Below, in pieces: positions 1-9,322 of a DNA stretch of 64,000 nt. Each line of letters begins with the position of its first letter. The first letter of the stretch is position 1. Origin of the DNA: Hyphomicrobiales bacterium (lineage in GTDB: Bacteria > Pseudomonadota > Alphaproteobacteria > Rhizobiales > Rhizobiaceae); NCBI GenBank assembly GCA_900470155.1, contig UBZT01000004.1, forward strand, positions 124,001-188,000, written 5' to 3'. Both the position numbers and the translations under genes were made by a program. The notes beneath the pieces are model-generated. The model was not told the DNA's origin, did no database searches, and saw only the letters and a program-made list of their open reading frames with translations.

Positions 1-89
1 CCGGCAAGGCCGAGCGCAGGGGCGGCATGCGCCGAAAATGCGGTCAGTGCGGTTGCGGCGGTCAGGGTGAGGATGCTCAAGGTCTTCAT
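1..89 (-). CDS. Secreted or periplasmic protein, N-terminal fragment
   Basis: Only the first 29 codons lie in the window; the gene runs off the left edge. The visible residues form a classical Sec signal peptide: a short charged start (MKT), a hydrophobic core rich in Leu, Thr and Ala, and an AxA-type cleavage site (SAHA/AP) around residue 22. A purine-rich ribosome binding site (GGAGAAGAC on the minus strand) precedes the ATG. It is transcribed away from an ECF sigma factor operon, and its promoter region carries the same two-block signature as the sigma operon, so it is probably a target of that sigma factor. Product family cannot be told from this fragment. Confidence 0.7.
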   Translation of the reverse strand, partial: MKTLSILTLTAATALTAFSAHAAPALGLA

Positions 90-146
90 GGTCTTCTCCC
101 GAATGAATTGATCCGGAACACGCCGGAATGGCGCCTCCTGAACCCT

Positions 147-175
147 AGACACCGGGGCGATGCAGTTTGGATGCA
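147..175 (-). promoter_or_regulatory. Candidate ECF sigma promoter for the secreted-protein gene
   Basis: Read on the minus strand, TGCATCC (175-169) is followed after 16 bases by GTGTCT (152-147), about 58 bases upstream of the start codon at 89. The same two blocks occur in the opposite direction ahead of the sigma factor. The CATCC core resembles the -35 element known for SigK-type ECF factors. The -35 block is half of a perfect 11-bp inverted repeat (166-176 and 194-204). Confidence 0.55.
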
Positions 176-194
176 GTGAATTCGAATTTTTTTC

Positions 195-222
195 TGCATC
201 CAAATCGTCTGCTGCCGTGTCT
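195..222 (+). promoter_or_regulatory. Candidate autoregulated ECF sigma promoter
   Basis: TGCATCC (195-201) is followed after 15 bases by GTGTCT (217-222). The element mirrors the one reading leftward from 175. Transcription from here would give a leader of roughly 125 bases before the sigma factor start at 353. Two matched elements facing opposite ways beside an ECF gene are what autoregulation plus control of a divergent target would look like. This is inference from pattern only. Confidence 0.55.
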
Positions 223-352
223 CATGCGTAGAAGGGATGAAAACATGGGATTGATCGGGGATACGGATCGTCGGCATCATGGCGCAGGCAACAGGCCTTG
301 CAATCGCCTGCGGCGCCGCTACGCTTTGACGAGACGACAAGAAGGAGTTCGG

Positions 353-904
353 ATGGAGGATCCGCAACAGCGGTTGGAAGCGGCGCTGAAGGCCTGTGCC
401 GCCGGGGACCGCAAGGGACTTGCCGTGGTTTATCACAGCGAGGCTGCGCGTATGGTGACGATCGCCGAGCGCATCCTGCGCCGCCACGATCTGGCCGAGG
501 AGATCGTGCAGGAAGCCTTCCTGCACATCTGGCAGAAGGCTGGGCAGTACAGCCCGGAACGTGGATCCGCCCGTGGCTGGCTCTATGCCGTGGTCAGGAG
601 CCGGTCGCTCAATGCCATCCGCGATGGACGGCGCGAGGAACTGACCGATACGGAAAGCTTGGAACGGCTGCAGGACGAAGCGCAGGATGGCCTGTTTGCC
701 GATCTGTTCGACGATCTCGACCAGTCGAGCCGCCTGCGCGCCTGCCTGTCGCGCCTCGATGCCTTGCGCCGCAAGACCGTGTTGATGGCTTATGTCTCGG
801 GCTATAGTCATGGCGAGATCGCCGGCCGGCTGAAACTGCCGCTCGGAACCGCAAAGGCCTGGATCCGCCGCTCGCTTCTGGCATTGCGGGAGTGCATGGC
901 ATGA
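353..904 (+). CDS. ECF-family RNA polymerase sigma factor (SigK-like)
   Basis: The 183-residue protein has the two-domain ECF layout: region 2 near residues 20-85 (HDLAEEIVQEAFLHIWQKA, then GWLYAVVRSRSLNAIRD) and a region 4 helix-turn-helix near residues 130-180 (SGYSHGEIAGRLKLPLGTAKAWIRRSL). The open frame extends upstream to 167, but the ATG at 353 is chosen because GAAGGAG sits 6-11 bases before it and the product then has the usual ECF length. Its stop overlaps the anti-sigma start by ATGA, so the two are translationally coupled. Twin promoter-like blocks upstream suggest it drives itself and the divergent secreted-protein gene. The inducing signal cannot be read from sequence. Confidence 0.9.
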   Translation: MEDPQQRLEAALKACAAGDRKGLAVVYHSEAARMVTIAERILRRHDLAEEIVQEAFLHIWQKAGQYSPERGSARGWLYAVVRSRSLNAIRDGRREELTDTESLERLQDEAQDGLFADLFDDLDQSSRLRACLSRLDALRRKTVLMAYVSGYSHGEIAGRLKLPLGTAKAWIRRSLLALRECMA

Positions 905-1647
905 CCGAACCATTGAACAGCGACGAACGCGCCGACGCCTATGTGCTCGGCCTGATGGATGACACCGATCGTGCCGCGTTCGAAACGGCGATGGAAGGCG
1001 ATGCGGCTTTGCAAAGGGCCGTCGGTCTCGCCCGCGACCGCTTCGTCGAACTCGATCTGGCTGGCGAGCCATCAAGCCTGTCCGCCGATCTCTGGGCGCG
1101 CATAGAAGGCCAGTTGCGGACGCCGGAGCAACCGCCGGTGACCCTGCCGGTGGAACGGAGCGGACGCGTCGTTGAGCCTCCGCCGGAGTCAGCGAATGAC
1201 AATGCAATCGGTGCACTCGGCCGCTGGAGACGCATGGCATTGTCGGCGACCGCAGCCTCGGTCCTCCTCATCGCCGGTCTCGCCTATACCCTGAGCAACC
1301 GGCCTGATCCGCAGGTGATCGCCATTCTGATGAACGATGCCGGCCAGCCGGTGGTGATGATCGAGGATTTCGGCAATGATGCCGCCAGGGTCACGCCGCT
1401 GGTTGACGTCAATGTGCCGGACGATCGCTCACTGCAGGTCTGGACGCTGCCGTCGAAGGACATGGGTCCGGTCTCGCTCGGCGTTTTGGATGGCTGGCGC
1501 ACCGTCATGATCGATGGCCCGGGCCTGCCGGGACCTCAAGAAGAGCAGCTTTACGAGATCACCGTCGAGCCGCTGGGGGGCTCGCCGACGGGCAGGCCGA
1601 CGGGCCCGATCCTCGGCAAGGGCTTCGCCAAGGTGCCCAGGATCTGA
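901..1647 (+). CDS. Anti-sigma factor, RskA-like membrane protein
   Basis: The 248-residue protein starts at the ATG within the ATGA overlap with the sigma gene. The N-terminal about 90 residues are helical and acidic (DERADAYVLGLMDDTDRAAFE), as in the anti-sigma domain of the RskA/ChrR group. One membrane helix lies near residues 112-132 (ALSATAASVLLIAGLAYTL). The C-terminal part would be periplasmic and matches the RskA style of domain (QVWTLPSKDMGPVSLGVLDG, and the final ILGKGFAKVPRI). Such proteins hold the sigma factor at the membrane until a signal or proteolysis frees it. No HxxxCxxC zinc motif is visible, so a ChrR/ZAS type is less likely. Confidence 0.88.
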   Translation: MTEPLNSDERADAYVLGLMDDTDRAAFETAMEGDAALQRAVGLARDRFVELDLAGEPSSLSADLWARIEGQLRTPEQPPVTLPVERSGRVVEPPPESANDNAIGALGRWRRMALSATAASVLLIAGLAYTLSNRPDPQVIAILMNDAGQPVVMIEDFGNDAARVTPLVDVNVPDDRSLQVWTLPSKDMGPVSLGVLDGWRTVMIDGPGLPGPQEEQLYEITVEPLGGSPTGRPTGPILGKGFAKVPRI

Positions 1648-1655
1648 ACAAATAA

Positions 1656-1680
1656 GGCCGGCTGAGACAGCCGGCCTCTT
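1656..1680 (+). terminator. Rho-independent terminator after the anti-sigma gene
   Basis: A perfect 9-bp stem, GGCCGGCTG paired with CAGCCGGCC around an AGA loop (1656-1676), sits 9 bases after the stop codon. The following tract (CTCTTC) is only weakly T-rich. It may also serve the convergent chemoreceptor gene. Confidence 0.6.
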
Positions 1681-1706
1681 CATTTGATCGGGGGCGGGCG
1701 AGGCGA

Positions 1707-3488
1707 TCAGAATTCCTGCCAGTCATCCTGCTTCAGGGCCGCATTGCCGTGGGTTGCCATCGGTCGCGCCGCCGGACGTGGTCCGGACGAAGCTGAAGAC
1801 ACATGTCTGACCGGGGTACCTGAGCCTTTGGCAGTGTTGCCGGCATAGTGATGGCCGAGCGAGAAGCGGGCGATGAACTGCCGCAGACGTTCCGTTTCAT
1901 GGGCAAGCGTGGCGCTGGCCGCATTCGATTCCTCGACCATGGCGGCGTTCTGCTGCGTCACCTGATCCATCTGGTTGACGGCAGAGTTGACTTCGGAAAG
2001 CCCTGTTGCCTGTTCGCGTGCCGAGCTCGCAATCGCCTGCATGTGGTCGTTGACCGAGACGATATTCTCCTGAATGGTCTTCAGGGCCTCCCCGGTTTCG
2101 CTGACGAGCTTGACACCGTTCTTCACCTCTTCAGACGAATTGCGGATCAGTTCCTTGATCTCCTTCGCCGCTTGGGCGGAACGCTGGGCCAGTTCGCGCA
2201 CTTCCTGGGCGACGACGGCGAAACCCTTGCCGGCCTCCCCGGCGCGCGCCGCCTCGACACCGGCATTCAGCGCGAGAAGGTTGGTCTGGAAGGCAATCTC
2301 GTCGATGACGCCGATGATGTTGGAGATCTGGTTCGACGATTGCTCGATCCGCGCCATGGCGCCAACGGCCTCCGCGACGATCTGACCGGAGCGGGTCGCG
2401 CTCGTATCGGCCATCTGTGTCGAGTGTCGTGCCTCATCAGCACGTTTGGAGGCATTGTTGACGTTCACCGTGATCTGGTCGAGGGCCGCAGCCGTCTCTT
2501 CGAGTGATGCTGCCTGCTGTTCGGTCCGCTTGGAAAGATCCTGGGCGCTGTGGCTGATTTCGCGGGTGCCACTGTCGATCTGGTCGGTCGATTTCGCCAC
2601 GGCGCCGAGCGTCGAGCCGAGCTGGTTCAGGGCTTCGTTTAGATTGGTGCGCAGCGGTTCGAAATCGGGCGCGAAGGCCCTGTCGAGCGTGAAGCTGACA
2701 TCGCCGCCGGCCATTTTGCGCAGCGACTCGCCGATCGTGTCGACGGCCAGTACGCGCTCGGTAACGTCGGTCGCGAATTTGACGACCTTGGTCACCCGGC
2801 CGCGATCATCGAGGATCGGATTGTAGGAGGCATTGATGACGACCTTCTTGCCGCCTTTGCCGAAACGCGTGAACTCTGCAGCCTGATATTTGCCGGCACG
2901 AAGCTGCTTCCAGAATTCCTGATAGTCGTTGGTGCGACTGTAGTCGGCATCGACCAGCATGCTGTGATGTTTGCCGCGGATCTCGTCGATACGGTAGCCG
3001 AGGGCGTTGAGGAAGTTGTCGTTGGCCGAGACGATCTCTCCCTCGGGCGTGAATTCGATGATCGCCTGTACGCGGCTGATGGCTGCGATCTGGTTCTGGA
3101 AGTCGATGTTCTGAAGTCGCTCCTTGGCATTCGCCCATTCCACGACGAAGCCGGTCCTCTTCGAGCCGTCCTTCAGCGGCGTGACGATCAGGTCGAAGGC
3201 GCGCTGACCGACCCAGATCGTCGCCTTGTGCTGCGCATTCAGGCTCGCCAGCATGTTGCGCTGATGGGAGGGGTTCTTGTGGAAGATGTCGATATTGCTA
3301 CCGATCAGCTTGCTGAATTCGAAGCGCGGCAATTCCTTCTTCAGATCGCTTTCCGCCTCGCGCAGGAGATCCTTTACGGCCGCATTCATGTAGCGGATAT
3401 TGAGGTTCTCGTCGGCGATCATGATGTTGGCGGTAATCACCTCGAGCGATTCGAGCTGTGAACGTGTGTTCTGCGACTTTCCAAACAT
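1707..3488 (-). CDS. Soluble methyl-accepting chemotaxis protein with two PAS domains
   Basis: The 593-residue protein has no signal peptide or membrane helix, so it is a cytoplasmic receptor. In order: PAS domain (about 12-122), second PAS domain (about 130-250, ending [11 protein letters not shown]), a HAMP-like linker (about 255-305, [19 protein letters not shown]) and the signalling coiled coil (about 310-550). The highly conserved hairpin tip reads [20 protein letters not shown]. The last residues, DDWQEF, look like the xWxxF pentapeptide that tethers the CheR methyltransferase and CheB. PAS-bearing receptors usually sense redox state, oxygen or internal energy through a bound cofactor, but no cofactor ligand is obvious. 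The start is the ATG at 3488; GGACCAGGAACAC lies just upstream. Confidence 0.93.
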   Translation of the reverse strand: MFGKSQNTRSQLESLEVITANIMIADENLNIRYMNAAVKDLLREAESDLKKELPRFEFSKLIGSNIDIFHKNPSHQRNMLASLNAQHKATIWVGQRAFDLIVTPLKDGSKRTGFVVEWANAKERLQNIDFQNQIAAISRVQAIIEFTPEGEIVSANDNFLNALGYRIDEIRGKHHSMLVDADYSRTNDYQEFWKQLRAGKYQAAEFTRFGKGGKKVVINASYNPILDDRGRVTKVVKFATDVTERVLAVDTIGESLRKMAGGDVSFTLDRAFAPDFEPLRTNLNEALNQLGSTLGAVAKSTDQIDSGTREISHSAQDLSKRTEQQAASLEETAAALDQITVNVNNASKRADEARHSTQMADTSATRSGQIVAEAVGAMARIEQSSNQISNIIGVIDEIAFQTNLLALNAGVEAARAGEAGKGFAVVAQEVRELAQRSAQAAKEIKELIRNSSEEVKNGVKLVSETGEALKTIQENIVSVNDHMQAIASSAREQATGLSEVNSAVNQMDQVTQQNAAMVEESNAASATLAHETERLRQFIARFSLGHHYAGNTAKGSGTPVRHVSSASSGPRPAARPMATHGNAALKQDDWQEF

Positions 3489-3775
3489 GTGTTCCTGGTC
3501 CTTCTTTGCCAGAGAGCCTTTGATGATCCTTCACGCAGCGAGACGGCGTGAAAGTAGACAAGCGGCAGAACGACATCACATCTGTTTCTATCGTTATGAA
3601 TGTTTTGATTCGTCGCTTTCTCCTGAAAAAAATATCAAATTAGCAGTTTCGAATTCGTTAAATATGTGCGCCAGGATGGCGCATCCGACAAAAGTCGTAT
3701 TCATGCCGCGAGCCATTACGCCCCGTCGTAAGGCGTCTGATAGCTCGCTATTCAGGGTGTGGTGCGAAGGCGGTC

Positions 3776-5593
3776 TTAGAACAGGACGCTGGCGCCCTGG
3801 TCGGCCGGACCGGCAATGCGACGGAAGCTGGCAAACAGCTCGCGACCCATGCCGTATTCATTCTCGTCCAGATTGGCCGTCGCCGCTTCGCGGGCGGCAA
3901 ACTCGCCGGCATTCACCAGCACTTCCAATGTGCCGGCGATCGCGTCGAGACGAATGATATCGCCGTCCTTGATCTTGGCAATCGGGCCGCCATCGACGGC
4001 TTCCGGGGTCACATGGATGGCTGCCGGCACCTTGCCCGATGCGCCCGACATGCGGCCATCGGTGACCAGTGCCACCTTGAAGCCGCGATCCTGCAGCACG
4101 CCGAGCGGCGGGGTCAGGCGGTGCAGTTCCGGCATGCCGTTGGCGCGGGGTCCCTGGAAGCGCACGACCGCGATGAAATCGCGCTCGAGCTTGCCGGCCT
4201 TGAAAGCCTCCTGCAGTTCCTGCTGGTCGTTGAACACGATCGCCGGTGCCTCGATGACATGGCGCTCCGGCTTGACGGCGGAGATCTTGATCACCGCCTT
4301 GCCGAGCGAGCCGGTCAGCATCTTCAGCCCGCCGTTGGACTGGAAAGGCTTGTCGAACGTCGTCAGCACCTTCGGGTCGGCACTCTGTTCCGCCGATGGC
4401 TCGCGCCTGACGGTGCCGTCTTCGGCAAGCTTCGGATCGATGGCATAGGCGGTGAGGCCCTGGCCATAGACGGTGCGCACATCGTCATGCACAAAGCCCG
4501 CCTTCAGCAATTGCTTGATCAGGAAACCCATGCCGCCGGCAGCGTGGAAATGGTTCACGTCGGCAAGCCCGTTCGGATAGACGCGGGCGAGCAGCGGCAC
4601 GATGTCGGAAAGCTCGGAAATGTCTTCCCAGGTCAGCTTGATGCCGCCCGCCCGCGCCATGGCGAGCAGATGCATCGTGTGATTGGTCGAGCCGCCGGTC
4701 GCGTGCAGGCCGACCACGCCATTGACGATCGAACGCTCGTCGATCATCTCGCCGGCAGGCGTGAACTCGTTGCCGAGCGCGGTGATCGCCAGCGCCCGCT
4801 TGGTCGCTTCCCGGGTCAGCGCGTCGCGCAGCGGCGTGCCCGGATTGATGAAGGAAGCGCCGGGCAGGTGGAAGCCCATGATCTCCATCAGCATCTGGTT
4901 GGAATTGGCGGTGCCGTAGAAGGTGCAGGTGCCGGGGCCATGATAGGACTTGGATTCGGCTTCCAGCAGTTCCTCGCGGCCGACCTTGCCTTCGGCATAG
5001 AGCTGGCGGATACGCGACTTCTCGTCGTTCGGCAGGCCGGTGGTCATCGGGCCGGCCGGCACGAAGACCGCCGGCAGATGGCCGAAGGTCAGCGCCGCGA
5101 TCATCAGGCCGGGTACGATCTTGTCGCAGACGCCGAGATAGACGGTGGAATCGAACATGTTGTGGCTGAGGCCGATGCCGGCGGACATGGCGATCGCGTC
5201 GCGCGAAAACAGCGACAGTTCCATGCCGGGCTGCCCCTGGGTCACGCCATCGCACATCGCCGGAACGCCGCCGGCCACCTGGGCCACGCCGCCGACTTCG
5301 GCCGCCGCCTTGCGGATCTGCGCCGGATAGGTCTCGAACGGCTGATGCGCCGACAGCATGTCATTATAGGACGTGATGATGCCGAGATTGGGGACGATGT
5401 CGCCGGCAAGCGCCGCCTTGTCCCCGGGGGAACAGACGGCAAAGCCATGCGCGAGGTTGCCGCACGACAGTGTCGAGCGGTGCACGCCCTTGGTGATCGC
5501 GCGGTGCGTGCGCTCCAGATAGAGCTCGCGGGTCGGTTTCGACCGTTCGACAATGCGCTTGGTAATGGCTTCGATACGGCGATCTGCACTCAT
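3776..5593 (-). CDS. edd: Phosphogluconate dehydratase (6-phosphogluconate to KDPG)
   Basis: The 605-residue protein carries out the first committed Entner-Doudoroff step, dehydrating 6-phosphogluconate to 2-keto-3-deoxy-6-phosphogluconate in the cytosol. It belongs to the IlvD/Edd family of iron-sulfur dehydratases. Diagnostic stretches are [33 protein letters not shown] and [16 protein letters not shown], and the length is that of Edd (about 605). The frame is open further upstream, but the ATG at 5593 has GAGGAGCAACATCCG before it and gives the family N terminus ([11 protein letters not shown]). It is the last gene of zwf-pgl-edd, 136 bases after pgl. The KDPG aldolase gene is not in the window. 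Confidence 0.97.
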   Translation of the reverse strand: MSADRRIEAITKRIVERSKPTRELYLERTHRAITKGVHRSTLSCGNLAHGFAVCSPGDKAALAGDIVPNLGIITSYNDMLSAHQPFETYPAQIRKAAAEVGGVAQVAGGVPAMCDGVTQGQPGMELSLFSRDAIAMSAGIGLSHNMFDSTVYLGVCDKIVPGLMIAALTFGHLPAVFVPAGPMTTGLPNDEKSRIRQLYAEGKVGREELLEAESKSYHGPGTCTFYGTANSNQMLMEIMGFHLPGASFINPGTPLRDALTREATKRALAITALGNEFTPAGEMIDERSIVNGVVGLHATGGSTNHTMHLLAMARAGGIKLTWEDISELSDIVPLLARVYPNGLADVNHFHAAGGMGFLIKQLLKAGFVHDDVRTVYGQGLTAYAIDPKLAEDGTVRREPSAEQSADPKVLTTFDKPFQSNGGLKMLTGSLGKAVIKISAVKPERHVIEAPAIVFNDQQELQEAFKAGKLERDFIAVVRFQGPRANGMPELHRLTPPLGVLQDRGFKVALVTDGRMSGASGKVPAAIHVTPEAVDGGPIAKIKDGDIIRLDAIAGTLEVLVNAGEFAAREAATANLDENEYGMGRELFASFRRIAGPADQGASVLF

Positions 5594-5729
5594 CGGATGT
5601 TGCTCCTCAACTGGGCGCGAGCGCCTTGGGCACGCATCGCGCGGGGGGCCTCGACAGGCCCGAACGTTCACGTCTTGTCGTTATAAGGCCCCTGCCGGTC
5701 TCCTCAACCGGCAGGGCAGGGCAAGCCTC

Positions 5730-6428
5730 TCAGGGCGCCCAATAGATGTCGGGTACCGTTGCCGCCCGTTCAAGCACGGCCCGGATCGGCATGTTGGCCT
5801 CGTCGGTGCCGGACAATGCCTTGTCCAGCACGGTTTTCTTTTCAGCGCCTTCGATATGCACGACCAGAAGGCCCGCATCCTGCAGCGCTGAGAACGACAG
5901 CGTCAGCCGTGCCTCGCCGGCGCCCGGCGCTTCCATGGTCATCACCCGGCGCGGCTTCGAAAGGTCGAGGGCCGCCGCCAGATGATCGCCACCCGGGAAG
6001 AACGAGGCGGTGTGCCCGTCTGTCCCCATGCCGAGGATGGCAACGTCAAAAGGCTCGGACATGCCGGGCACGATGCCGGATGCAGTGACGGCCGCTTCCT
6101 CGATGGTTGCTTCCGGCCGATAGAGCGGCACGAATTCGGCCGCCGCTGCTTCGTTCTTCAGCAGATGCGTCGCCACCAGAAGATGGTTCGACCGTGCATT
6201 GTCGGCCGGTACGAACCGTTCGTCCACCAGGGTGATCTTGACCTTCGACCAGTCGAGCTTGCGCGAAGACAGAGCGTCGAAAAAGGCCTTCGGCGTCGAG
6301 CCGCCGGAAACGGCGAGCGTCGCCTCTCCCTTGGCTGCGATCGCTGCGGTGAGCGCCGAAGCAACACGCTCGGCCAATGCCTCGGCAAGGGCCGATCCGC
6401 TCTCGAATGTATGCATGTGATGCGCCAT
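5730..6428 (-). CDS. pgl: 6-phosphogluconolactonase
   Basis: The 232-residue protein hydrolyses 6-phosphogluconolactone made by glucose-6-phosphate dehydrogenase. It has the DevB/Pgl family landmarks: LAVSGGSTPKAFFDALS near residue 45, ITLVDERFVPADNARSN near 80, and AILGMGTDGHTASFFPG near 140, the last holding the catalytic His region. The chosen ATG at 6428 lies 14 bases after the zwf stop and has GGGAA upstream. The open frame runs further into zwf, but that extension is not family-like. Its position between zwf and edd supports the assignment. Confidence 0.95.
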   Translation of the reverse strand: MAHHMHTFESGSALAEALAERVASALTAAIAAKGEATLAVSGGSTPKAFFDALSSRKLDWSKVKITLVDERFVPADNARSNHLLVATHLLKNEAAAAEFVPLYRPEATIEEAAVTASGIVPGMSEPFDVAILGMGTDGHTASFFPGGDHLAAALDLSKPRRVMTMEAPGAGEARLTLSFSALQDAGLLVVHIEGAEKKTVLDKALSGTDEANMPIRAVLERAATVPDIYWAP

Positions 6429-6442
6429 CGCGATTCCCGGCC

Positions 6443-7915
6443 TTAGTCGTTTTCGTGCCAGGTGCGGCCGTCGCGCTCGATCAGCGCGATGGCCTGGCTT
6501 GGACCCCAGGTGCCGGACGTGTAGCCCTGCGCCTTCTGGCCGATTTCTTCCCAGGCTTTCAGGATCGGGTCGACCCAGTTCCACGCCGCCTCGACTTCGT
6601 CGCGGCGCATGAACAGCGTCTGGTTCGAACGGATGACGTCCATCAGCAGGCGTTCATAGGCATCCGGATTGCGCACTTCAAAGGCCTGGGCAAAGCTCAT
6701 GTCGAGCGACACATGGCGCAGGCGCATGCCGCCCGGACCCGGATCCTTGATCATCAGCCACTGCTTGACGCCTTCGTCCGGCTGCAGGCGGATGACCAGC
6801 TTGTTGGCTTCGATGCGGCCGGCGCTTTCGCCGAAGATCGAATGCGGGATCGGCTTGAAGGCGATGACGATTTCCGACATGCGGCTGGCAAGACGTTTGC
6901 CGGTGCGCAGATAGAAAGGTACGCCGGCCCAGCGCCAGTTGTTGATCTCGGTCTTGATCGCCACGAATGTTTCCGTGTCGGAGGCGGCACCCAGTTCTTC
7001 CTGATAGCCGTTGACGGCGCCGCCGGCAGACGCGCCGGCGCGGTACTGGCCGCGCACGGTTTGCTTCTCGACATTGGCGCCGGTGATCGGCTTCAGCGAG
7101 CGCAGAACCTTCAGCTTCTCGTCGCGCACCGCTTCGGCGTCGAGCGAGGAGGGGGCTTCCATGGCCACGAGGCAGAGCAGCTGCAGGATATGGTTCTGCA
7201 CCATGTCGCGCAGCGCGCCGGCCTTGTCGTAATAGGTGACACGACCTTCGAGACCGACGGATTCGGCAACTGTGATCTGCACGTGATCGATATGGGCGGA
7301 GTTCCACAGCGGCTCGTAGAGCGCATTGGCAAAACGCAGCGCCATCAGGTTCTGCACGGTCTCCTTGCCGAGATAATGGTCGATACGGAAGATCTGCTCT
7401 TCCTTGAACACCTTGCCGACAGTGTCGTTCAGCGCCTGGGCGGAGGCGAGGTCGCGACCGATCGGCTTTTCAACCACGATCCGGGTCGATTTGGTGATCA
7501 GCTTGTGATCGCGGATCTTGTCGGCAATATCGCCGAAGATCGATGGCGACACGGCAAGATAAAAGGCGCGGACGATATCCTTGCCGGTGTCGAGCAGGGT
7601 CTTCAGCTGGCTCCAGCCTTGATCGGACTTGGCGTCGACCGCGACGTAGAAGATACGAGCGAGAAATTTCGCCAGCTCAGCCTCGTCGAGTTCCTCAGCC
7701 TTCAGATGTTCCTTCAACGCGGCGAGCGTGTACTGACGATATTCGTCGTCGGTCATGGCCGTGCGCGAGGCCCCGATGATCCGGGTCGGTTCGGTCAACT
7801 GGCCGGCCAACTGGCGATGATAGAGCGCCGGCAACAGCTTGCGTTCGGCAAGGTCACCGGTGCCGCCGAAGACGACATAGTCAAAAGGTTCAACGGGGAT
7901 GATCTGGCTGCTCAT
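6443..7915 (-). CDS. zwf: Glucose-6-phosphate 1-dehydrogenase
   Basis: The 490-residue protein oxidises glucose-6-phosphate with NAD(P)+. The N-terminal Rossmann motif is FGGTGDLAERKLLPALY, the EKPIGRDL stretch holds the conserved substrate-pocket Lys, and the active-site signature RIDHYLGKE holds the catalytic His. Length matches the family. It is first in the zwf-pgl-edd operon that feeds hexose carbon into the Entner-Doudoroff route in rhizobia. GAGAGACGCCGT precedes the ATG at 7915. The 108-bp upstream gap is AT-rich and holds a TGTAAT half-site (7950-7955) resembling half of the HexR operator known for such genes in other proteobacteria; a full palindrome is not evident. Confidence 0.97.
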   Translation of the reverse strand: MSSQIIPVEPFDYVVFGGTGDLAERKLLPALYHRQLAGQLTEPTRIIGASRTAMTDDEYRQYTLAALKEHLKAEELDEAELAKFLARIFYVAVDAKSDQGWSQLKTLLDTGKDIVRAFYLAVSPSIFGDIADKIRDHKLITKSTRIVVEKPIGRDLASAQALNDTVGKVFKEEQIFRIDHYLGKETVQNLMALRFANALYEPLWNSAHIDHVQITVAESVGLEGRVTYYDKAGALRDMVQNHILQLLCLVAMEAPSSLDAEAVRDEKLKVLRSLKPITGANVEKQTVRGQYRAGASAGGAVNGYQEELGAASDTETFVAIKTEINNWRWAGVPFYLRTGKRLASRMSEIVIAFKPIPHSIFGESAGRIEANKLVIRLQPDEGVKQWLMIKDPGPGGMRLRHVSLDMSFAQAFEVRNPDAYERLLMDVIRSNQTLFMRRDEVEAAWNWVDPILKAWEEIGQKAQGYTSGTWGPSQAIALIERDGRTWHEND

Positions 7916-8023
7916 ACGGCGTCTCTCACTCGAAATTCGTGGCTAGGTTTGTAATCTAATCGATTTAAAAAAGCCAGAGCCCGAATGAAAATCTCTGCTG
8001 CAGCGCAATGCCGCAGCCGGATT

Positions 8024-9310
8024 TCAGAACCTGTCCCGCAGCGCATACCAAGTCAGCGCCAGGAACAGAAGCGGGCTTCTGAACCGTGCACCACCGGGGA
8101 AAGGCGGGATCTTGAGTTGTTTGAGCAGGTCCAGTTCATTCGAATTTCCGGCAATCGAATCGGCGTACATCTTGCCTGAATAGTTTGACAACATCACGCC
8201 ATGACCGGAAAAACCGCCGATCGAGGTGACGCCCGGCATGACCTCGCGGGCAAACGGCTTGCGCGGCAGCGTGATGCCGACCGAGCCGCCCCAGGCATGG
8301 GTCATTTCGATATCCTTGAGAGACGGGTAGATCTCGGCGATCTGGCGCCGGATATGGGTGGAAATGTCACGCGGGCTGTCCGACGTATAGGCCTCGCGGC
8401 CGCCGAACAGCAGCCGCCCGTCTTGGCTCTTGCGAAAATAGCGCACGACGAAACGGCTGTCGGCGACGGCTTCCGAGCCGGGGATCACATCCGGGAACTT
8501 GTCGAGCGGCACGGTCGCGCCGATGAACGAGCGGATCGGCATCACCCGGGCAGCCGTCACCGGTTCCAGATTGCCGATATAGGCATTGGTCGCGATCAGC
8601 CCCTTGTCGGCGGTAATCGTGCCGCGGGGCGTATCGATCAGCGTCTTGCCGCCATTCTGGCGGATCGCCGTGGCCGGTGTCATTTCGTGGAGGCGCGCCC
8701 CGGATCCTGCCGCCACGCGCGCCAGCCCGATCAGCAGCTTCAGCGGGTGGATATGGCCGGTGCCGGTGTCGCGCACGCCGCAGAAATAGCGCTGTGACCC
8801 AAGCCGTTCGGCGGTCTCGGCCTGGTCCATGAAACTGACATGCGGATAGTTGTAGCGGGTCGCCAGGATCTCGGCCGAACGCCGATAGTCGTCGCCGTAG
8901 CTTTTCTTGTGCGACACATTCATCTGCCCCGGCATGTATTCCATGTCGATGCCATGCGTGTCGGCAAAGCCGAGCAGATGCAGCTTGGCGTTTTCCGCCA
9001 TGTCGAACAGCGCCTTGGAGCGCTCGTAGCCGAGTTCTTCCTCCAGTTCGTCCGGCCATGCGCGCTGGCCGGTGCCGAGCTGGCCACCATTGCGGCCCGA
9101 TGCGCCGTCGCCGAAGCGATGACCTTCGATCAGCACGACCGAGACGCCGCGCGTCGCCAGATGATAGGCCGCCTGCAGCCCTGTATAGCCGCCGCCGACA
9201 ATGGCGACGTCTGCGCTGACCGAGCCGTCAAGTGCCGGATATTCCGGACGCTCTCCGGCACTCGCCTGATACCAGGACAGGCCGGGTGCGATAGGACTTT
9301 GCCATGCCAT
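8024..9310 (-). CDS. FAD-dependent amine oxidoreductase (PuuB/OrdL-like)
   Basis: The 428-residue DAO-family flavoprotein has the N-terminal dinucleotide motif VAIVGGGYTGLQAAYHLA near residue 34 and the ASGRNGGQLGTG stretch typical of the gamma-glutamylputrescine oxidase/OrdL group. A C-terminal GFSGHGVMLSNYSGK is where FAD contacts are completed. It starts 12 bases after the preceding glutamine-synthetase-like gene, so the two are cotranscribed. That pairing is the one found for glutamylpolyamine breakdown (ligate glutamate to an amine, then oxidise the adduct). Substrate is inferred from context; oxidation of another glutamylated amine is possible. Confidence 0.88.
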   Translation of the reverse strand: MAWQSPIAPGLSWYQASAGERPEYPALDGSVSADVAIVGGGYTGLQAAYHLATRGVSVVLIEGHRFGDGASGRNGGQLGTGQRAWPDELEEELGYERSKALFDMAENAKLHLLGFADTHGIDMEYMPGQMNVSHKKSYGDDYRRSAEILATRYNYPHVSFMDQAETAERLGSQRYFCGVRDTGTGHIHPLKLLIGLARVAAGSGARLHEMTPATAIRQNGGKTLIDTPRGTITADKGLIATNAYIGNLEPVTAARVMPIRSFIGATVPLDKFPDVIPGSEAVADSRFVVRYFRKSQDGRLLFGGREAYTSDSPRDISTHIRRQIAEIYPSLKDIEMTHAWGGSVGITLPRKPFAREVMPGVTSIGGFSGHGVMLSNYSGKMYADSIAGNSNELDLLKQLKIPPFPGGARFRSPLLFLALTWYALRDRF

Positions 9311-9322
9311 GAAACGCGCTCC

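Noticed and set aside
4013..5686. Long plus-strand open frame opposite edd (557 residues)
   Set aside because: It is antisense to a well-conserved dehydratase and its product has the His/Arg/Gly bias of a shadow frame.
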